Shown one piece after another: positions 32,991 to 41,239 of a DNA stretch of 43,018 bases. A model generated the notes under the pieces. It did no database searches, had not been told where the DNA came from, and saw nothing but the letters and a program-made list of their open reading frames with translations. The position numbers and the translations under genes are program-made. Position 1 is the first letter of the stretch. Each line of letters begins with the position of its first letter. Source of the DNA: Streptomyces netropsis (GTDB taxonomy: Bacteria > Actinomycetota > Actinomycetes > Streptomycetales > Streptomycetaceae); the NCBI RefSeq assembly GCF_014203545.1, contig NZ_JACHJG010000007.1, positions 1-43,018 on the forward strand. The letters run 5' to 3'.

Positions 32991-33935
32991 TTACGCCGAC
33001 GCCTCCGTCAGACGCTTCAGCTCCGCCTCCGTGAGCGTCACGTCCGCCACCGCCAGCAGTGCCGGCAGCTGCTCCACCGTGCGCGCGCTCGCCAGCGGGG
33101 ACGCGACCGTCGGCTGGGCGTTCAGCCAGGCCAGGGCCACCGTGGCGACCTCGGCGTCGTGGGCCGCGGCCACCTCGTCCAGGGCCGTCAGGATGCGGCG
33201 GCCGCGCTCGGACTCCAGGTGCTTGCCGGCGCCCTCCGCCCGTGCGCTGTCCACGGTCCGGCCCGGACGGTACTTGCCGGTCAGGAAGCCCGAGGCCAAG
33301 GCGAAGTACGGGACGGCCGCGAGGCCGTGGCGGGCGGCGACGTCGGCCAGGTCGCCCTCGTACGTGTCGCGCGAGACCAGGTTGTAGTGGGGCTGGATCG
33401 CGGCGTACTTCGCGAGCCCGGATTCGTCGGAGAAGGCGAGGGCCTCGGCCAGCCGGTCCGCGGTGATGTTGGAGGCGGCGATCTCGCGGACCTTGCCCTC
33501 CTTCACCAGGGCGTCGAGGGCCGTGATGAACTCTTCCACCGGCACCGACGGGTCGTCGAAGTGCGTGTAGTAGAGGTCGATGTAGTCGGTGCGCAGCCGC
33601 CGCAGCGATTCCTCGACGCCCGACTTGATGGCGTTCGCGGACAGCCCGCGCTTCTCGGGTTGGCCGCCGCCGACCTTGGTGGCAAGGACGATGTCGGCAC
33701 GGTTGCCGCGGGAGGCGAACCAATTGCCGATGACGGTCTCGGATTCGCCGCCCTCGTTGCCCGGTGCCCACACGGAGTAGATGTCCGCGGTGTCGATGAA
33801 GTTGCCGCCCGCCGCCGCGTACGCGTCGAGGACGGCGAAGGACTCCGCCTCGTCGGCCGTCCACCCGAAGACATTGCCGCCGAGGGCGAGCGGGTGGACG
33901 GAAAGATTGCCGATCTTCTTGTGAGTGTCAGCCAT
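32991..33935 (-). CDS. Aldo/keto reductase
   Basis: The 314-residue protein is a (beta/alpha)8-barrel NADPH oxidoreductase. The catalytic tetrad is recognisable: Asp and Tyr in FIDTADIYSVW (about 45-55), Lys in IVLATKVGGG (about 80-89), and His in IDLYYTHFDDP (about 117-127). The coenzyme end has the SPLASARTVEQL region near the C-terminus. These enzymes reduce aldehydes and ketones, often xenobiotic or stress-derived. The start is set at ATG 33935 (MADTHKK), the family-like beginning; a TTG four codons upstream is the alternative. No clear ribosome site precedes either. It lies about 110 bases downstream of the MFS gene on the same strand and may be co-transcribed with it. Confidence 0.92.
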   Translation of the reverse strand: MADTHKKIGNLSVHPLALGGNVFGWTADEAESFAVLDAYAAAGGNFIDTADIYSVWAPGNEGGESETVIGNWFASRGNRADIVLATKVGGGQPEKRGLSANAIKSGVEESLRRLRTDYIDLYYTHFDDPSVPVEEFITALDALVKEGKVREIAASNITADRLAEALAFSDESGLAKYAAIQPHYNLVSRDTYEGDLADVAARHGLAAVPYFALASGFLTGKYRPGRTVDSARAEGAGKHLESERGRRILTALDEVAAAHDAEVATVALAWLNAQPTVASPLASARTVEQLPALLAVADVTLTEAELKRLTEASA

Positions 33936-33972
33936 GCGGGGACACAACGTCCGGGCGGGGGTTGCTATTCCG

Positions 33973-34035
33973 CCCGCTTCCGCCGACCGGCCACCCGCTT
34001 CCGCCGACCGGTCGCCCGCTACCGCCGCGCGCTCG
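33973..34035 (+). repeat. 21-bp tandem repeat, about three units
   Basis: Units begin at 33973, 33994 and 34015. The first two (CCCGCTTCCGCCGACCGG plus three bases) are nearly identical and the third is diverged. They lie between the MFS stop and the aldo/keto reductase start. They are likely slippage products; no terminator function is evident. Confidence 0.75.
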
Positions 34036-34046
34036 CGTCGGCCCTT

Positions 34047-35549
34047 TCAAGCCTCCGCCGTCACCGCCCCCGCCTCCGGCGTCGGTGGGTCCGGCGGACC
34101 CGGCGGCGACGACTTCGATGCCGCCGACAGCGGTGCCGCGATGTCCTCCAGCGAGCGGCCCTCCGCCGGTACGGCCAGGAACGCCGCCACCAGCCCGGCC
34201 ACGCACATCAGCGCCGCGCCGATCTGGAAGGCCAGGACCGTGTCGCCGACGACACCGTTCGCGGTCAGTGAGGCGAACAGCAGCGGGCCGCTGATACCGC
34301 CCGCCGCCGTGCCCAGGGCGTAGAAGAAGGCGATCGCCATGGCGCGGGTCTCCATCGGGAAGACCTCCGACACCGTGAGATAGGCGCTGCTCGCGCCCGC
34401 CGAGGCGAAGAAGAGGACGACGGCCCAGCAGGCGGTGAGGGTATTGGCGCTCAGATGCCCGCCGCCGAAGAGCGCGGCCGTGCCGAAGAGGAGCACACCG
34501 GACAGCAGATACGTCGAGGAGATCATGATGCGGCGGCCGACGGTGTCGAAGAGCCTGCCGAGGAACAGCGGGCCGAGGAAGTTCCCGACCGCTATCACCG
34601 CGAAGAAGTAGCCGGTGTGGGACGTGGACACGTCATAGAACGTGGTGAGAATGGCCCCGAAGCCGAAGGTGATCGCGTTGTAGAGAAACGCCTGGCCGAT
34701 GAAGAGCGCGAGGCCGAGAATCGCCCGTCGCCGGTACTTGGAGAAGACCGTGCGGGCGATGGTGCCGAAGCCGATGCTCTTGCGCTGGTGGATCGTGATC
34801 TGCCTCGTGGGTGGTGGCAGCACCTCGCCTTTTTCCATCTCGATGCGTTGCTCGATGGAGGCCACGAGCACTTCTGCCTCTTCGCCGCGTCCGTGGATGA
34901 ACAGCCAGCGTGGGCTCTCCGGCACATGGCGCCGTACGAGCAGGATGGCCAGCCCCAGGAGGACGCCGAAGCCGAAGGTGACCCGCCAGCCGAGGTCGGC
35001 CGGGAAGATGTTCGTGTCCAGCATCAGGATGGACAGCAGCGAGCCGCCGATCGCGCCGAGCCAGAAGCTGCCGTTGATGATCAGGTCGACGCGGCCGCGG
35101 TAGGTGGCGGGGATCAGCTCGTCGATGGCGGAGTTGATGGCCGCGTACTCGCCGCCGATGCCGAATCCGGTCAGGAAGCGGAAGGTGAAGAACCACCACG
35201 TGGAGAAGGAGAACGCGGTCATCGCGGTCGCCGCCAGATAGACGGCGAGCGTGATCATGAAGAGCTTCTTGCGGCCGAAGAGGTCGGTCAGCCGGCCGAA
35301 GAAGAGCGCTCCGACGCAGGCCCCCGCGACGTACAGCGCCGCCGCCAGGCCCGTGACCTGCCCCGAGGTGATGGACAGGCCGCTGCCCTTCTCGGAGAGG
35401 CGGCCGGCGATATTGCCGACGACCGTGACCTCCAGGCCGTCCAGGATCCAGACGGTGCCGAGGCCGATCACCACCGTCCAGTGCCACCGGGACCAGGGCA
35501 GCCGGTCGAGGCGGGCAGGCACGGAGGTGGTGATCGTCGCATTCGTCAC
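34047..35549 (-). CDS. MFS transporter, sugar/organic-acid porter type
   Basis: The 500-residue protein has 12 predicted membrane helices. The first helix has IGLGTVWILDGLEVTVVGN, with the Asp seen in the metabolite:H+ symporter branch. The helix 2-3 loop has GRLTDLFGRKKLF (about 84-96) and the central loop PESPRWLFIHGRGEEAE (about 204-220), both hallmarks of sugar-porter-like MFS proteins. The second motif-A copy is GRLFDTVGRR. It imports or exports a small metabolite; the substrate is not evident. The GTG start 35549 is the first in frame with a plausible G-rich site. A dyad ATCGG-GA-CCGAT (about 35600-35611) lies in its upstream region and may be an operator. Confidence 0.88.
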   Translation of the reverse strand: MTNATITTSVPARLDRLPWSRWHWTVVIGLGTVWILDGLEVTVVGNIAGRLSEKGSGLSITSGQVTGLAAALYVAGACVGALFFGRLTDLFGRKKLFMITLAVYLAATAMTAFSFSTWWFFTFRFLTGFGIGGEYAAINSAIDELIPATYRGRVDLIINGSFWLGAIGGSLLSILMLDTNIFPADLGWRVTFGFGVLLGLAILLVRRHVPESPRWLFIHGRGEEAEVLVASIEQRIEMEKGEVLPPPTRQITIHQRKSIGFGTIARTVFSKYRRRAILGLALFIGQAFLYNAITFGFGAILTTFYDVSTSHTGYFFAVIAVGNFLGPLFLGRLFDTVGRRIMISSTYLLSGVLLFGTAALFGGGHLSANTLTACWAVVLFFASAGASSAYLTVSEVFPMETRAMAIAFFYALGTAAGGISGPLLFASLTANGVVGDTVLAFQIGAALMCVAGLVAAFLAVPAEGRSLEDIAAPLSAASKSSPPGPPDPPTPEAGAVTAEA

Positions 35550-35706
35550 ACACCCCGAGTTCCCACTCGAACCTGAAGCATTCGCGGCAAAGGTGTGGTT
35601 ATCGGGACCGATTATCGACGTCGTACAGGACAGGCAGGCTACGTAGGGCTTCTACGTTCGTACGGACCACTTCGGCCCTGCACCCCTTACGGACCCCGTG
35701 CGGCCC

Positions 35707-36990
35707 TTACGGCTCCAGGCCCCGGCCGCGCAGCCACGACAGCGGGTCGACCGGCGAGCCGCCGCCCGGCCGGGTCTCCAGGTGCAGGTGGGGGCCCGTG
35801 ACGTTGCCGGTCGCGCCGACCCGGCCGATCACGTCGCCCGCCGAGACCTGGCCCGAGGTGACCACCATCGAGGAGAGGTGGCAGTACCAGATCTGGGTGC
35901 CGTCATCCAGCGTCAGCACGACGCGGTAGCCGTACGCGCCCGCCCACCCCGCACTGGTGATCGTGCCGCCGCCGACCGCCTTGACCGGGGTGCCGGTCGG
36001 GGCGGCGAAGTCCGCGCCCGTGTGGTTCGCGGACCACATGTCGCCGGCCTGGCCGAAGCCCGCGGTCAGCGTGTACGAGCCGACGGGGAGGGAGTACGAG
36101 CCCGAGCTGTGGCCGCCACCGCCCGAGGACTCCGACCCGCCGCCCCCGGATTCGCTCGAAGATTCGCCAGAAGATTCGTTCGAAGACTTCTCGGCGGCCT
36201 TCTCGGCCGCCTTTTCCGCTTCCGCCTTCTTCGCCTCGGCCGCGGCCTCGGCTTCCGCCTTCTCCTTCTCGGCCGCGGCCTGCTCCGCCTTCTCGGCAGC
36301 CGCCTTCCGGTGGGCCTCGGCGGCCTTCTTCGCCTCGGCCTCGCGGGCCTCCTCGTCACCGAGGTTCTGCTGGTGCTCGGCCTGCTGGAGGATGCGGGCG
36401 CGCAGCGCCTCGCCGGCGTCGGACGTGCCCCGGGCCGCCTCCTCGGCGGACAGTCCCGCCTGGGTCAGCGGCTGGTCGGCGCCGGGCGCCTGCGCCGCGG
36501 CGGAGCCGGAGGCGGCAGCGGGGTCCGACTTCTTGTCGTCGTCACCCAGCAGCGCGCCGAAGCCGGGGATGTTCTGGGTCACGTCGGGCACGGATATCGG
36601 CGCCGCCGGGCGGTCCTGTGCGGTCGCCATGCCGCCCGCACCGACCGCCGCGATCACACCGACGCCGAGGACCGCACCGCTACGGGCCATCGTGCCGCCG
36701 CGCTGCTTGACGACGCGGTGTCTGCCGCGGACCGGGGCGATGGAGTCCTCGGTGGGGTTCCACACCTCGCCGGGCTCCCCGGCGGGCCCGGCGGCCATGG
36801 GGGACACGGCGGGCTCGACGGCAACGGCGGGCTCGGCCGGGGGCGTCAGAGGAGCCATGTACGCGGGCACGATCGAAGGCTCCGGCGCGTAAGCCCCGTA
36901 CGGCTCGGACGGCTCCGGCTGGTCGTACGACCCGTACGGCCCGTAGGGCTCGTACGAACCATCGCCGAGGGCAGGCTTGTTGGACGCCAC
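35707..36990 (-). CDS. M23-family (LytM) peptidoglycan endopeptidase
   Basis: The 427-residue protein has a Tyr/Pro-rich cytoplasmic N-terminus (1-100), one hydrophobic segment (about 101-122), a long Ala/Glu/Lys coiled coil (about 200-285) and a Ser/Gly-rich linker. The C-terminal M23 domain (about 300-420) contains the zinc ligands HTGADF (H-x3-D) and HLHLE (H-x-H) plus WYCHLS. The enzyme cuts peptide cross-bridges in the cell wall and faces outside. The GTG start has AAGGAG eight bases upstream. The c-di-AMP riboswitch in its leader links cell-wall turnover to osmotic signalling, a pairing known for wall hydrolases in Streptomyces. Confidence 0.92.
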   Translation of the reverse strand: MASNKPALGDGSYEPYGPYGSYDQPEPSEPYGAYAPEPSIVPAYMAPLTPPAEPAVAVEPAVSPMAAGPAGEPGEVWNPTEDSIAPVRGRHRVVKQRGGTMARSGAVLGVGVIAAVGAGGMATAQDRPAAPISVPDVTQNIPGFGALLGDDDKKSDPAAASGSAAAQAPGADQPLTQAGLSAEEAARGTSDAGEALRARILQQAEHQQNLGDEEAREAEAKKAAEAHRKAAAEKAEQAAAEKEKAEAEAAAEAKKAEAEKAAEKAAEKSSNESSGESSSESGGGGSESSGGGGHSSGSYSLPVGSYTLTAGFGQAGDMWSANHTGADFAAPTGTPVKAVGGGTITSAGWAGAYGYRVVLTLDDGTQIWYCHLSSMVVTSGQVSAGDVIGRVGATGNVTGPHLHLETRPGGGSPVDPLSWLRGRGLEP

Positions 36991-37014
36991 GAGGGCGACT
37001 CCTTTCCTTCCTTC

Positions 37015-37165
37015 TCGCCTACCGGGTTAGCTGACGGGTTCGGAACAGGAAGGTCTCCTACAGGCCGGAGTACGGCCCGATTCACCCCAAGTTTGGTGGT
37101 TCCCCGGTTCCCGGTTGTCGCTGGTGGTGCAGATGGTGCTGTGCCCGCGGGATTCGGCGAAGGCG
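37015..37165 (-). ncRNA. ydaO-type c-di-AMP riboswitch
   Basis: On the - strand the conserved blocks of this class appear in order: CGCCGAATCC, GGGGAACCACC, TTGGGGTGAATC, GTAGGAG, and CCCGTCAGCTAACCCGGTAGGC. They lie directly upstream of the M23 peptidase start at 36990. In actinobacteria this riboswitch turns off wall-hydrolase genes when c-di-AMP is high. The expression platform would lie between about 37015 and the ribosome site near 37000; no obvious U-tract terminator is seen there. Confidence 0.9.
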
Positions 37166-37389
37166 CACGGTGCCGCCTCTTGCGGCGGCTGTGACGACCG
37201 CGCTGCGTTATCGAACGTTAATAGACATGACTGGCGGATTCCAAGCTGAACGCCCGAACCCACCGACTTCCGAGGCCGGACTTCACGGGACACGCGGGTT
37301 GCGCACGGGGCGAGTTACTGCGCGCTACCGGAACACCACGGAGTTGATCCTTCGTCAGTCGATATTCGGCGGCACGCGCCGATTCGAGA

Positions 37390-38652
37390 TCAATCAGGGT
37401 CGGCGGGAGAGGCGTGCGTGAGCGTGGACGTCACGGTCGCGCTGAGGGTGCCCCGCGCGGCGGCCACGGGATGGTGGAGGCCGTCACCGCGCCGGATCGC
37501 CAGAAGGGCCATGTCATCGGCCGTGTGTCCGCCCGAGTGGTGGGCCACGTCCGCGGCGAGTGTGTCGAGGAGTGCGTCCGGGCTCCGGAACTGCTTGCCG
37601 CGCAGCCGCTCCTGGGGGACGTAGAAGACGCCGTCCGCGTCCCGGGCCTCCGTCACCCCGTCGGTGAACAGCAGCAGCGTCGTACCCGCCGGGAACTCCC
37701 ACTCCTCCGCCCGGTCCGGCCACCCGCCCAGGTCCCCCATGCCGAGCGGCAGCGCGGGCGCCTCCGGATACGTCTCGGCCACCCGCCCGTCGGCGTGCAG
37801 CAGCAGCGGGGGCGGGTGGCCGCGGTTCACCAGGCGCAGCGTGTTCGCTCCGGGCGGCACCTCGGCCAGTACGGCAGTGGTGAAGCCCTCGGACTGGTCC
37901 AGGTTGGCGCGCCGCGTGCCCTCGCGCCGCAACGCGTGCTCCAGCCGTGCCGCGAGCGCCTCGAGCGTGTGCTCCTGCTCGGCGGCTTCCCGGAAGGCGC
38001 CGATCACCACCGCGACGGCCTCCACCGCGCCCAGGCCCTTGCCGCGTACGTCGCCGACGATGACGCGCACGCCGTGCGGGGTGTCCTGGACGGCGTAGAG
38101 GTCGCCGCCGATCCGGGCGTCGGCCTGCGCCGCGACGTAGCGCGCGGCGACCCGTAGCCCGGCGATGCGGGCGGGAGGCGTCGGCAGGACCGCGCGCTGG
38201 GCGGCCTCGGCGATGCCGCGCGCGGAGGCGAGCTGCTGGTCGCCGTGGCGCACGATGCGGTTGAGGCCGAGGGCGAGGAGGGAGACGGCCATGACCGTGG
38301 TGACCTCGGTCGCGGACTCGGCCGTGTCGTGCACCCGGTGGTAGACCGCGAGGGTGACGGCCGCGCCCACGGCCGCCAGGGCGGTCGCCGCGGTGGCCCG
38401 CAGGGACAACAGGGCGGCCGCGACGAGGGGGGCGGAACAGAAGAAGGGGGCGTAGGTGTAGCGGGGAGGCGTGAAGTAGTCGAAGGCGGCGCCGCCGACG
38501 ATTAGTACGGCCGGAAGCCATCTCGCTGCGCGGCGGGCCGCGGTCCAGTGCGATTCCCCGTTCTGCGGGGGCGGGGTCCGTGCGGGGTTCCGTGCGGGGT
38601 TCCGTGCCGGGCCGCGCGTCGAAGCCGATCCGGGCTCGCCTCGCTTCCCCAC
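37390..38652 (-). CDS. Membrane SpoIIE/RsbU-type PP2C serine phosphatase
   Basis: The 420-residue protein has a short basic N-terminus and three to four membrane helices (about 45-145; WLPAVLIVGGAAFDYFT onward). A short helical linker (QQLASARGIAEAAQRAVLP) leads to a SpoIIE PP2C domain (about 175-390) with GGDLYAV and GDVRGKG, the metal-binding residues. It probably dephosphorylates an anti-anti-sigma protein in response to a membrane signal. The start is set at GTG 38652, because GGAG lies at good spacing (about 38658-38663). The longer frame to 38913 runs through the dispersed repeat and palindrome and is rejected. No partner gene is adjacent. Confidence 0.88.
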   Translation of the reverse strand: MGKRGEPGSASTRGPARNPARNPARTPPPQNGESHWTAARRAARWLPAVLIVGGAAFDYFTPPRYTYAPFFCSAPLVAAALLSLRATAATALAAVGAAVTLAVYHRVHDTAESATEVTTVMAVSLLALGLNRIVRHGDQQLASARGIAEAAQRAVLPTPPARIAGLRVAARYVAAQADARIGGDLYAVQDTPHGVRVIVGDVRGKGLGAVEAVAVVIGAFREAAEQEHTLEALAARLEHALRREGTRRANLDQSEGFTTAVLAEVPPGANTLRLVNRGHPPPLLLHADGRVAETYPEAPALPLGMGDLGGWPDRAEEWEFPAGTTLLLFTDGVTEARDADGVFYVPQERLRGKQFRSPDALLDTLAADVAHHSGGHTADDMALLAIRRGDGLHHPVAAARGTLSATVTSTLTHASPADPD

Positions 38653-38802
38653 CGTGTTCTCTCCTGACCGGCCGTCCCGCGCGTATCCCTCAGCCTTGCG
38701 CGTGCCGGACGCGCGGGCGAGCGGGGTTCCGCCGTCGGAGTGGGGCGGGGCCCGGATACGTCTGGGGGCTACGGGCCCCGCCTGCGGCGGCGGGCACCGC
38801 TC

Positions 38803-38877
38803 GCCCGTCCGGCGGATCTTCGACTGCGGGCCGTCTTGCCGCCTGCGGCGGCGAGCACCCTGCGGGCGCGTCCTCAA
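38803..38877 (-). repeat. Dispersed intergenic repeat, copy B
   Basis: Read on the - strand, this begins TTGAGGACGCGCCCGCAGGG and aligns over its whole length with 14741-14809, with a few substitutions and a 6-base insertion. It directly adjoins the 50-bp palindrome. It lies in the gap between the helicase and the SpoIIE-type phosphatase genes. Confidence 0.8.
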
Positions 38878-38879
38878 AC

Positions 38880-38929
38880 GCCGGACGGGCTGGATGTGGC
38901 TGAGCTCAGCCACATCCAGCCCGTCCGGC
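38880..38929 (-). terminator. Perfect 50-bp palindrome downstream of the helicase gene
   Basis: The sequence equals its own reverse complement over 50 bases: arms of 25 starting GCCGGACGGGCTGG, meeting at GAGCTC with no spacer. The symmetry continues as TCAAA/TTTGA outside, with one bulged base. It lies 30 bases after the helicase stop and in RNA would form a very stable hairpin, probably a terminator that can work in both directions. Its outer part (GCCGGACGGGCTG) belongs to a module common in Streptomyces. Confidence 0.7.
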
Positions 38930-38959
38930 TTTGAAGACCGTCAGGTCACTCCGTACGCG

Positions 38960-40606
38960 TCACGCCGCGGACGGGCGGCGGCCGCCGCCGCCCGTGCCGC
39001 CGCCACCGCCGCCGCTGCGACGGCCACGGCCGACCGCGTTGCCCGGGCGGGTGCCGGAGCGGCGGGAGCCCTCCGTGCCGTTGCCGAAGCCGCGGAACGG
39101 GCGGCTGCCGCTGTTGCCCGAGCCGCCCGTGGCGGAGCCGGAGGCGTCCGTGCGGGTGCGGCCGCGGCCACCGCGGCTGCCGCGGGAGCTGGAGGACTTG
39201 CCGGTGCCCTGCGGCTGGGCCGGGGCCGGGGGCGTGATGACGACCGGGACGCCACTGGGCTCGCGGGCGCCGGTGATGCGGGCGAGCTCCGGGTCGGTCG
39301 GGTACGTCTTGATGACGTTCGGCGTGATCTGCGCCGTGGTCATCATCCGGGACATCTCACGGCGCTGCTCGGGCAGCACGAACGTGACGACCGTGCCGGA
39401 CTCGCCGGCGCGCGCGGTGCGGCCACCGCGGTGCAGGTAGTCCTTGTGGTCGGTCGGCGGGTCGATGTTCACGACGAGGTCGAGGCCGTCGATGTGGATG
39501 CCGCGCGCGGCGACGTTCGTCGCGACCAGGGCGGTGACCTGGTCGGTGCGGAACTGGTCCAGCGTGCGGTTGCGCTGCGGCTGGCTCTTGCCGCCGTGCA
39601 GCGCGGCGGCCCGGACGCCCTCGGACAGCAGCTTCTTCACCAGGCGGTCGGCGCCGCGCTTGGTGTCCACGAACATGATCACGCGGCCGGCGCGGGCGGC
39701 GACCCGGGTGACGGAGTCCTTCTTGTCCTGGTCGGTCACGTGGAACAGGTGGTGGTCCATCGTGGAGACCGCGCCGACGGAGGCGTCGACGGAGTGCGTC
39801 ACCGGGTCGGTGAGGAAGCGGCGGACGAGCCGGTCGACGTTGCGGTCGAGGGTCGCGGAGAACAGCATCCGCTGGCCGTCCGGGTCGACCTGGTCGAGCA
39901 GCTTGGTGACCTGCGGCAGGAAGCCCATGTCGGCCATCTGGTCGGCCTCGTCCAGGACCGTGATCCGCACGTCGCCGAGCTTGGCGTCGCCGCGCTGGAT
40001 GAGGTCGGCGAGGCGGCCGGGGGTCGCGACGAGCACCTCGGCGCCGCGCGCGAGGGTCTGCGCCTGGCGGCCGATGGACATGCCGCCGACGACCGTGGCG
40101 ATCCGCAGGTTCACGGCGGTCGCGTACGGGCTGAGCGAGTCGGTGACCTGCTGGGCCAGCTCACGGGTGGGGACGAGGACCATCGCGAGCGGGCGCTTGG
40201 GCTCCGCTCGGCGGCCCGCGGTACGGGCGAGCAGCGCCAGGCCGAAGGCAAGGGTCTTGCCGGAGCCCGTGCGGCCGCGGCCGAGGACGTCGCGGCCGGC
40301 GAGCGCGTTGGGCAGCGTCGCGGCCTGGATCGGGAACGGCTCGGTGACGCCTTCGCGGGTCAGCGTGGCGAGCAGGCCGTTCGGCATGTCCAGCGCGTCG
40401 AAGGTCTCGACGGGCGGCAGCGCGGGGGTCGTGCTGACCGGCATCTCGAACTCGCCCTGGAGGGGCGCGGCGGCGGGCTTGCGGCCCTTGGACTGGCCGC
40501 CACGGGGCTGACCGCCACGGGAGGACTGCGGGCCACGCGCGCGCGACGGGCGGGCGGAGCCGCCGTCGGCGGAGGACGAGCGGGCAGGGCGGGCTGAGCG
40601 GGTCAT
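38960..40606 (-). CDS. DEAD-box RNA helicase with Gly/Arg/Ser-rich tail
   Basis: The 548-residue protein has a basic N-terminal extension (1-60), the Q motif FPIQAATLPNAL (about 90-101), Walker A GRTGSGKT, motif Ia PTRELAQQV, Ib TPGRL, II LDEADQM, III FSATL, and the C-lobe motifs VATNVAARGIHI and HRGGRTARAG. The last 100 residues are Gly/Arg/Ser-rich (RGSRGGRGRTR), a tail that binds RNA non-specifically. Motif II reads DEAD exactly. The protein probably remodels ribosomal or mRNA structure, and a neighbouring cold-shock gene fits a role at low temperature. ATG 40606 is chosen as the family-like start; TTG 40622 is unlikely. The two genes read in the same direction but have a terminator between them. 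Confidence 0.94.
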   Translation of the reverse strand: MTRSARPARSSSADGGSARPSRARGPQSSRGGQPRGGQSKGRKPAAAPLQGEFEMPVSTTPALPPVETFDALDMPNGLLATLTREGVTEPFPIQAATLPNALAGRDVLGRGRTGSGKTLAFGLALLARTAGRRAEPKRPLAMVLVPTRELAQQVTDSLSPYATAVNLRIATVVGGMSIGRQAQTLARGAEVLVATPGRLADLIQRGDAKLGDVRITVLDEADQMADMGFLPQVTKLLDQVDPDGQRMLFSATLDRNVDRLVRRFLTDPVTHSVDASVGAVSTMDHHLFHVTDQDKKDSVTRVAARAGRVIMFVDTKRGADRLVKKLLSEGVRAAALHGGKSQPQRNRTLDQFRTDQVTALVATNVAARGIHIDGLDLVVNIDPPTDHKDYLHRGGRTARAGESGTVVTFVLPEQRREMSRMMTTAQITPNVIKTYPTDPELARITGAREPSGVPVVITPPAPAQPQGTGKSSSSRGSRGGRGRTRTDASGSATGGSGNSGSRPFRGFGNGTEGSRRSGTRPGNAVGRGRRSGGGGGGTGGGGRRPSAA

Positions 40607-40719
40607 TCGGGGACCTTCCCTCAATGGGGTGGCACGCCCGAGATCAAGGACTTCGCATCGCGAGGCCGTCCGGGACGGACAGCGGCGGAAAAGCCTGGGC
40701 GCGCTGGTGCGGGGGCAAC

Positions 40720-40753
40720 AATGGGGCCCGCACCCAGTGGTGCGGGCCCCATT
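40720..40753 (-). terminator. Terminator hairpin after the cold-shock gene
   Basis: AATGGGGCCCGCACC and GGTGCGGGCCCCATT form a perfect 15-bp stem with a CAGT loop, about 80 bases after the stop of the cold-shock gene. It separates that transcript from the helicase gene. Confidence 0.8.
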
Positions 40754-40830
40754 GCGTCATGCTCTATGCGATACCCGGTCGAGTCATCGGGCCGAAAGGC
40801 CTTTCAATCGACCGGGCGGGCATCCGATCG

Positions 40831-41034
40831 TCAGGCAGCGACGATGTTCTCGGCCTGCAGGCCCTTCTGGCCCTGCGTGACGTCGAAGGAAACCTTCTGG
40901 CCCTCGAGCAGCTCACGGAAGCCGGAGGAGGCGATGTTCGAGTAGTGGGCGAAGACGTCCGGACCGCCGCCGTCCTGCTCGATGAAGCCGAAGCCCTTTT
41001 CAGCGTTGAACCACTTCACGGTGCCAGTAGCCAT
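40831..41034 (-). CDS. CspA-family cold-shock protein
   Basis: The 67-residue protein is a single cold-shock domain. RNP1 is KGFGFIEQ (about 13-20) and RNP2 is VFAHYSNI (about 27-34), with MATGTVKWFNAEKG at the start. It binds single-stranded RNA and DNA as a chaperone and antiterminator. AAGGAG lies seven bases upstream of the ATG. A long leader carries a small ORF and a hairpin with a U-rich tail, listed separately. Paralogues of this protein are common in Streptomyces, and which one this is cannot be told here. Confidence 0.96.
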   Translation of the reverse strand: MATGTVKWFNAEKGFGFIEQDGGGPDVFAHYSNIASSGFRELLEGQKVSFDVTQGQKGLQAENIVAA

Positions 41035-41036
41035 GT

Positions 41037-41135
41037 CTATCTCCTTGTGAATGGGATGGGCCCCACACCGGAATAGACCGGCAAAAACAAAAATGCGCCT
41101 TCGGTTACAAAACCGTCAGGCGCACACGAGTTCAT
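41037..41135 (-). CDS. Possible 32-residue leader ORF in the cold-shock gene leader
   Basis: From ATG 41135 the frame reads MNSCAPDGFVTEGAFLFLP and ends at TAG 41037-41039, overlapping the ribosome site of the cold-shock gene (AAGGAGATAGACATG). The hairpin at 41094-41124 lies inside it. The ribosome site of this ORF itself is weak. If translated, it could disrupt the hairpin and couple translation to the downstream gene. This is speculative. Confidence 0.3.
   Translation of the reverse strand: MNSCAPDGFVTEGAFLFLPVYSGVGPIPFTRR
41080..41124 (-). terminator. Intrinsic-terminator-like hairpin in the cold-shock gene leader
   Basis: On the - strand TGCGCCT and AGGCGCA flank an inner CGGTT/AACCG stem (41094-41124). 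The 3' side runs into TTTTTGTTTTTGC (41080-41093), a rare U-rich tail in this genome. It lies about 60 bases before the csp start, downstream of its likely promoter. It could attenuate csp transcription or, alternatively, end the DUF6227-like transcript that finishes at 41240. Confidence 0.65.
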
Positions 41136-41160
41136 GGGTACCACAACTGCAACTTGAACG

Positions 41161-41190
41161 ACCATAGCACACACTGGCGGCCCCCCGTAA
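41161..41190 (-). promoter_or_regulatory. Candidate promoter of the cold-shock gene
   Basis: On the - strand TTACGG (41185-41190) and TATGGT (41161-41166) are spaced 18 bases, with TGTGC before the -10 giving a partial extended -10. It would produce a leader of about 120 bases, typical of cspA-type messages. Confidence 0.55.
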
Positions 41191-41239
41191 CCCCCACCGC
41201 CGCCCCGGTTCCCCGGGGATCCCGCCGCGGGCCGCCCGG

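Noticed and set aside
33973..34035. CRISPR-like repeats
   Set aside because: They are adjacent 21-bp tandem units with no spacers, and no cas genes are present.
38653..38913. Longer N-terminus for the membrane SpoIIE-type phosphatase
   Set aside because: The added 87 codons run through the dispersed repeat and palindrome and are Arg/Pro-rich; GTG 38652 has a proper ribosome site.
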